From: Collimonas pratensis | GTDB taxonomy: Bacteria; Pseudomonadota; Gammaproteobacteria; Burkholderiales; Burkholderiaceae_D | Assembly (NCBI RefSeq): GCF_001584185.1 | Contig: NZ_CP013234.1 | Span: 496,001-560,000, forward strand | DNA length: 64,000 nt | Reading direction: 5' to 3' | Position numbers and translations under genes: made by a program | Shown here: positions 61,995-64,000 of the stretch, piece after piece | How the letters are laid out: each line of letters opens with the position of its first letter | How positions within the stretch are numbered: position 1 is the first letter of the stretch | Notes under the pieces: generated by a model | Databases searched by the model: none | The model's input: the letters and a program-made list of their open reading frames with translations, nothing else | Told to the model about the DNA's origin: nothing

Positions 61995-62345
61995 TCAGGT
62001 CGTGGCGGGGAGTTCTTCCGGCAGATGCTTGATCGCATCGTGCTGGTGATCCTGCATCTTGTCCTTGTACTTGATGACCTGGCGGTCGAGCTTGTCGACC
62101 AGGGTATCAATGGCGGCATAAAGATCGTGCGCAATGCTTTCGGCATGCAAATCTTTTCCCTTTACGCGCAGAGTGATGTCGGCTTTTTGACGCTTTTCTT
62201 TTTCAGTGATCTTGTCGACGCTCAGGATCACGCTGATATCGATGACCTGGTCGAAATGGCGTTTGATACGCTCTAGTTTGCTTTGTACATATTCGCGAAT
62301 GGCGGGGGTTACCTCGAGGTGATGCCCACTGATGGTGAAGTTCAT
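61995..62345 (-). CDS. hpf: Ribosome hibernation promoting factor (short HPF / sigma54 modulation protein)
   Basis: 116 residues, starting [20 protein letters not shown]. The fold is the S30AE domain; no long-form dimerisation tail is present. It binds the 30S A/P site and stabilises 100S dimers in stationary phase. AGGAG is 7 bases before the ATG. It lies downstream of rpoN, as in the conserved rpoN-hpf-ptsN cluster, but with its own promoter at 62469. Confidence 0.95.
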   Translation of the reverse strand: MNFTISGHHLEVTPAIREYVQSKLERIKRHFDQVIDISVILSVDKITEKEKRQKADITLRVKGKDLHAESIAHDLYAAIDTLVDKLDRQVIKYKDKMQDHQHDAIKHLPEELPATT

Positions 62346-62468
62346 ACAGCGCTCCTATCAAGAATATTGCTGGCGGTTCTGAACAGACTGCGTTGAATCT
62401 TTAGGCGAACAATCCGCAGGGGACTGTCCTGGCAAGAATCGTTGAATTACAAACAGCCGTGATGTCCG

Positions 62469-62497
62469 AACATAGCAAGGGTAAGCTTAACAATCAA
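62469..62497 (-). promoter_or_regulatory. Sigma70-type promoter of hpf
   Basis: Read on the minus strand: TTGATT, a 17-base spacer, TATGTT. The start would be near 62461, about 115 bases before hpf and just after the rpoN stop. It would allow hpf expression apart from rpoN. Confidence 0.6.
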
Positions 62498-62508
62498 ACC
62501 AGAAAAAA

Positions 62509-63990
62509 CTACAAGGCCTTGCGCAGATTAACAGACGGAATTTTTAGTGCTTCGCGATATTTTGCGACGGTGCGGCGAGCGACCACCATACCTTGTTCCG
62601 CAAGCATGTCGGCAATCTTGCTGTCAGAGAAAGGATTTCTTGAATCTTCCGCTCCTATGAGTTGCTTAATGAGTGCCCTGATTGCTGTTGAGGAAGCCTC
62701 TCCACCTGCCTCAGTAGCAACATGGCTGCCGAAGAAATACTTTAGTTCAAACATCCCGTGGGGAGTGAGCATGTATTTCTGAGTGGTCACACGTGAAATA
62801 GTACTCTCGTGTAGACCCAGTGTATCAGCTATTTCACGCAACACAAGCGGGCGCATGGCGACCGCGCCGTGGGAAAAGAAGTTCCTTTGACGTTCTACAA
62901 TCGCTTGTGCAACGCGCAAAATGGTGTCGAAGCGCTGCCGCATATTCTTGATCAGCCACTTGGCTTCCTGTAGCTGCGAAGTGAGTGCGCCGTCGCCCTT
63001 GCTTTGCTTGAGAATGTTGGCATACAGGACATTTACCCGCAGTCTTGGCATGACGTCATTGTTCAGCATCACCTGCCAGCCTTGCTTGCTGCGCCTGACG
63101 ATCACGTCCGGCACCACATAGTCGGAGGCGTTGCCAGCGAAGGGCGCGCCGGGATGAGGATTGCACTGCTTGATGACGGTTTGCGCTTCACGCAGGTCCT
63201 CGTCGTCGCAATCCAGGGCTTTCTTGATTTTATTGAAATCGCGCTGCGCAAACAGCACCAGATGTTCTTGCACAATCGCCAACGCCAGGCGGCGCGTGAC
63301 GAATGGCACTTTGACAAAACGCTTGATCTGCAAGCCCAGGCATTCCGGCGCGTTGCGCGCGCCGACCCCGGCCGGATCGAAGCTCTGCACCATCTTCAGC
63401 GCCATCGACAGCTCTTCGAGGGCGATCTCCAGCTCAGGCGGCAAACGCTCCAGGATTTCTTCCAGCGACTCTTCCAGGTAACCGTTATCGTCCAGCGCAT
63501 CGATCACGAGCTCGACCAGCGCGCGGTCGCGCAAGTCGCGCATGGCTTCGCGCATCTGCTGCAGCAGATGTTCGCGCAGCGTCGATTCATGCGCTTCCAG
63601 CTGCGGCCGCGCGTCTTCATCGTCCGAGCTTTTCGCGCTGCGCGAGATATCGTCGAAACTCCAATCGCTGTCGCTATTGTCAGAGCTGCTGTCGGCGGCT
63701 GCCGGCGTTTCCAGGCTGGCTTCGCTCTCGGTCGGCGAGCTGCTGACTTCGCTGTCGCCGGTAGGCGCTTCCATGGTCGACGCGGTGCCGCTGATGGCGC
63801 CGTCCGCCAGCAGCCGCACTGAATTGTCGAGCGGATCGTCGACCCGTTCGAGCATCGGATTGTCCGACAGGATCTGTTCCAGTTCCTGATGCAACTCGAG
63901 CGTGGACAGCTGCAGCAGGCGGATCGACTGCTGCAGCTGAGGCGTCAGCGCAAGATGTTGAGAGGTGCGTAGCTGGAGTGATTGTTTCAT
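62509..63990 (-). CDS. rpoN: RNA polymerase sigma-54 factor
   Basis: 493 residues. Region I is Gln/Leu-rich ([20 protein letters not shown]), region II is acidic and Ser-rich (about 70-135), the core-binding domain follows ([20 protein letters not shown]), then the helix-turn-helix and the C-terminal RpoN box [16 protein letters not shown], which reads the -24 element. It directs activator-dependent transcription, often of nitrogen genes, flagella and pili. GGAAG is 4-5 bases before the ATG at 63990. Its upstream partner (usually lptB) lies beyond the window. Confidence 0.98.
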   Translation of the reverse strand: MKQSLQLRTSQHLALTPQLQQSIRLLQLSTLELHQELEQILSDNPMLERVDDPLDNSVRLLADGAISGTASTMEAPTGDSEVSSSPTESEASLETPAAADSSSDNSDSDWSFDDISRSAKSSDDEDARPQLEAHESTLREHLLQQMREAMRDLRDRALVELVIDALDDNGYLEESLEEILERLPPELEIALEELSMALKMVQSFDPAGVGARNAPECLGLQIKRFVKVPFVTRRLALAIVQEHLVLFAQRDFNKIKKALDCDDEDLREAQTVIKQCNPHPGAPFAGNASDYVVPDVIVRRSKQGWQVMLNNDVMPRLRVNVLYANILKQSKGDGALTSQLQEAKWLIKNMRQRFDTILRVAQAIVERQRNFFSHGAVAMRPLVLREIADTLGLHESTISRVTTQKYMLTPHGMFELKYFFGSHVATEAGGEASSTAIRALIKQLIGAEDSRNPFSDSKIADMLAEQGMVVARRTVAKYREALKIPSVNLRKAL

Positions 63991-64000
63991 GGCTTCCGTG

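Overview
The window is a 64 kb chromosomal stretch of a betaproteobacterium of the order Burkholderiales. The gene content, tail-extended ribosomal protein S3, single-reading-frame AroK-AroB, DUF2827 proteins and System II cytochrome c maturation point to Oxalobacteraceae. A Collimonas-like organism is my best guess, made from recall of protein sequence and not from a search.

Left part (1-27,980): the end of rpoB, then rpoC, an inserted pair of surface-glycan-type genes (a heptosyltransferase-like glycosyltransferase and, on the minus strand, a phosphoethanolamine transferase), then the str, S10, spc and alpha ribosomal gene blocks in classical order: rpsL-rpsG-fusA-tuf-rpsJ, rplC-D-W-B, rpsS, rplV, rpsC, rplP, rpmC, rpsQ, rplN-X-E, rpsN, rpsH, rplF, rplR, rpsE, rpmD, rplO, secY, infA, rpmJ, rpsM, rpsK, rpsD, rpoA, rplQ. 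Most genes here touch or overlap. Longer gaps carry hairpins, REP-like palindromes, terminator-like stems and two clear sigma70-type promoters (8215 and 13576).

Middle part (28,000-43,900): redox, envelope and housekeeping genes: cutA-dsbD, a 1-Cys peroxiredoxin, and on the minus strand a CorA-type transporter, hemB and the GTPase engB. Then come cytochrome c4, resB-ccsB (System II cytochrome c assembly), a HAD phosphatase, msrP-msrQ (periplasmic methionine sulfoxide repair), a minus-strand group of lptM, lysA and an outer-membrane beta-barrel gene, and cyaY. DsbD, ResB/CcsB, cytochrome c4 and MsrPQ together serve extracytoplasmic thiol, heme and methionine redox chemistry. A plus-strand terminator preceded by a C-rich hairpin between hemB and engB suggests an unannotated small RNA.

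Accessory island (43,900-49,920): a MITE-like palindromic element lies immediately before a MORN-repeat exported protein with a Pro/Ala tail. An exported protein of unknown function and three tandem DUF2827 paralogues follow; the latter look like GT-B-type glycosyltransferases. A perfect 26-bp inverted-repeat element sits between the first two paralogues. This is the least explained part of the window and the best candidate for an undescribed system.

Right part (49,950-64,000): mrcA (PBP1A, minus strand), a 160-bp MITE-like element, the type IV pilus assembly operon pilMNOPQ, an in-frame aroK-aroB fusion, a dGTPase-like gene, a DUF4197 protein, and the minus-strand rpoN-hpf pair. No tRNA, rRNA, CRISPR array or intact insertion sequence was seen.
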